18,008 nt of DNA from Clostridiales bacterium UBA7285 (GTDB lineage: Bacteria > Bacillota > Clostridia > Peptostreptococcales > Anaerovoracaceae), in NCBI GenBank assembly GCA_002472145.1, contig DKRJ01000024.1:1-18008 (forward strand). Reading direction: 5' to 3'. Positions 17,020 to 18,008 of this stretch are shown piece after piece. The notes below the pieces were generated by a model. It saw only the letters and a list, made by a program, of their open reading frames with translations, made no database searches and was not told the origin of the DNA. A program made the position numbers and the translations under genes. Each line of letters opens with the position of its first letter. Positions within the stretch are counted from its first letter, which is position 1.

Positions 17020-17892
17020 TTACATGGTCTGCGAATGAGCCTTGAATCCTTCCCCTATGACCTCGCTCGATTCCATAATGATCATGAACGCGTCCGGGTC
17101 GGTGTCGCGCACGATCGCGCGTATCTCATACATCTGCTTGCTGCTGCACGCGCACATGACAACGTTTTTATCCATCTCGGAGTAGCTGCCCTGCGCCTTC
17201 AGGAACGTCGATCCGCGCCCGACTATCTTATCTATCGCCGCGGCGATCTCGGAAGGCTTGTCCGTGACGATCAAAGTCATCTTTCCGGCGTAGAGGCCGT
17301 ACATCATCTTATCGACTACGGCGGCGATGATCCCGGTGATGATGATCCCGTAGATCAGGCCGTTGATGTTCTGCGAGACAAATATCGTGCCCAGCACCAC
17401 CATGATCGTATCCAGCATCAGAGTGAGCTGCCCGAGCGTCAGATACGGTCTCTTCGCCTTTATGGCCAGCATGACGAAGTCCATGCCTCCCGTCGAGGAT
17501 CCCCTCATATATATAAGGCCGTATCCTATACCCGAGAGCACGCCCGTGCACAGCGCCGCGAGCATCCTGTCGTCCGTGTATAGCGGGAAATGAGGTGCGG
17601 CAAAGTCCATGATCAGAGAAGTTATGACCAGAGATTTAATAGAAGAGTAAAGATAATCTTTTCCTATCAACTTATACGTCGCGATGATGACAGGAATGTT
17701 GAGGAGCATCGAAACGGTACCGATCGGAGCCCCCGTGATTTTATTGATGATCAAAGCGATCCCGGTGAAGCCGGTGAGCGGGAAATTAGCCGCCGCCGCG
17801 AAATTATACGTGCCGGCCGCGATGAATACCCCGCCGATGATATCGATCACAATATCGGCGGCTATCGTTTTCGCGGTTTTCTTTCTGCCCAT
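17020..17892 (-). CDS. YitT family membrane protein with C-terminal DUF2179 domain
   Basis: The 290-residue protein has the YitT layout. An N-terminal membrane region has about five to six hydrophobic segments (IVIDIIGGVFIAAGTYNFAA, GIALIINKITGAPIG, VSMLLNIPVIIATYKLIG, ALCTGVLSGIGYGLIYMRG, DTIMVVLGTIFV, GLIYGIIITGIIAAVV). It includes the family motif RGSSTGGMDFV near 128-138. A soluble DUF2179 domain follows from about 205 (KMTLIVTDKPSEIAAAIDKI ... GRGSTFLKAQGSYS ... VRDTDPDAFMIIMESSEVIGEGF), a fold predicted to bind a small ligand. Its biochemical role is not established. ATG 17892 has AAGGAGGG with a 9-nt spacer. It sits 92 nt after a tuf stop and behind that gene's terminator, with no promoter of its own visible in between. 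Confidence 0.9.
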   Translation of the reverse strand: MGRKKTAKTIAADIVIDIIGGVFIAAGTYNFAAAANFPLTGFTGIALIINKITGAPIGTVSMLLNIPVIIATYKLIGKDYLYSSIKSLVITSLIMDFAAPHFPLYTDDRMLAALCTGVLSGIGYGLIYMRGSSTGGMDFVMLAIKAKRPYLTLGQLTLMLDTIMVVLGTIFVSQNINGLIYGIIITGIIAAVVDKMMYGLYAGKMTLIVTDKPSEIAAAIDKIVGRGSTFLKAQGSYSEMDKNVVMCACSSKQMYEIRAIVRDTDPDAFMIIMESSEVIGEGFKAHSQTM

Positions 17893-17926
17893 CTGCGGTG
17901 TCCCTCCTTCTTTTGTTTTTTCAGTG

Positions 17927-17957
17927 AAAAAGACCGGACCCTTTTGAAGGTCCGGCC
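17927..17957 (-). terminator. Intrinsic terminator of the right-hand tuf gene
   Basis: In the transcribed strand CCGGACC (17955-17949) pairs with GGTCCGG (17940-17934) around an 8-nt loop, with an outer C-G pair beyond a mismatch, followed closely by TTTTT (17931-17927). It begins 28 nt after the tuf stop. This is a standard Rho-independent terminator. Confidence 0.85.
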
Positions 17958-17984
17958 GTTTAGTTAATGACTTTTTTCTCGAGG

Positions 17985-18008
17985 CTACTCGATGATCTCG
18001 GTAACAAC
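17985..18008 (-). CDS. tuf: Elongation factor Tu, last seven codons (partial, runs off the right edge)
   Basis: The minus-strand end reads VVTEIIE and TAG (17987-17985). EF-Tu in many Bacillota ends GVV(x)xIIE, and a tuf gene often lies upstream of rpmG-secE-nusG. A good terminator follows. Only seven residues are visible, so the call depends on the C-terminal match and context. If right, this is the second of two tuf genes at the window's edges, in the same orientation. Confidence 0.7.
   Translation of the reverse strand, partial: VVTEIIE

Noticed and set aside
17893..18008. tRNA gene (often tRNA-Trp) between tuf and rpmG
   Set aside because: I found no cloverleaf arms or CCA-type acceptor in any gap between 14969 and 17984; the tuf-yitT gap holds only a terminator.

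Overview
This window is a near-complete core information-processing locus. It carries the RNA polymerase beta/beta' genes, a large set of ribosomal protein genes, the elongation factor G gene, and the transcription and secretion genes nusG and secE. Every gene I can support is on the minus strand, so transcription runs from high to low coordinates: [tuf 3' end] - yitT-like - LCP family - rpmG - secE - nusG - rplK - rplA - rplJ - rplL - rpoB - rpoC - rpsL - rpsG - fusA - [tuf 5' end]. The organism looks like a moderately GC-rich Bacillota, most likely a clostridial lineage. The reasons are the low-GC-Gram-positive form of S12 (13-residue N-terminal insertion, 'MPTINQL' start), a zinc-type L33, a B. 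subtilis-type L10 leader RNA, strong GGAGG ribosome binding sites, a YitT/DUF2179 membrane protein, and a three-helix LCP cell-wall protein. I cannot name genus or species.

Right part (about 14.99-18.0 kb): the last seven codons and stop of a tuf gene, its intrinsic terminator, a YitT-family membrane protein gene, and an LCP gene for attaching polymers to the cell wall. A well-formed sigma-A-type promoter follows, whose -35 hexamer contains the LCP stop codon. It starts the rpmG-secE-nusG-rplKA unit. Middle part (11.5-14.7 kb): nusG, rplK and rplA, then an unmistakable L10 leader with a terminator hairpin ahead of rplJ-rplL. A 388-bp spacer follows, rich in inverted repeats and carrying a 43-bp tandem repeat and a likely rpoB promoter. 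Left part (1-11.2 kb): rpoB-rpoC, then rpsL-rpsG-fusA (the str operon), and finally the ribosome binding site and first six codons of a second EF-Tu gene.

The genes form one growth-rate-controlled supply line. It makes RNA polymerase core subunits, the L11/L1/L10/L12 parts of the large-subunit stalk and GTPase centre, the decoding and head proteins S12 and S7, and the translocases EF-G and EF-Tu. NusG connects transcription to translation, and SecE is the essential small subunit of the SecYEG translocon. Control points visible in the DNA are the rpmG promoter and hairpin, the L10 leader, the rplL-rpoB spacer, and structured spacers between rpoC/rpsL and rpsL/rpsG.

I see no mobile element, CRISPR array, tRNA, rRNA or defence system. 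The observations most worth checking are the two direct-orientation tuf copies flanking the cluster, the insertion of yitT and LCP between tuf and rpmG, the repeat-rich spacer that replaces the small methyltransferase gene often found between rplL and rpoB, the long acidic tails on both large RNA polymerase subunits, and a perfect 16-bp palindrome just upstream of the LCP promoter.
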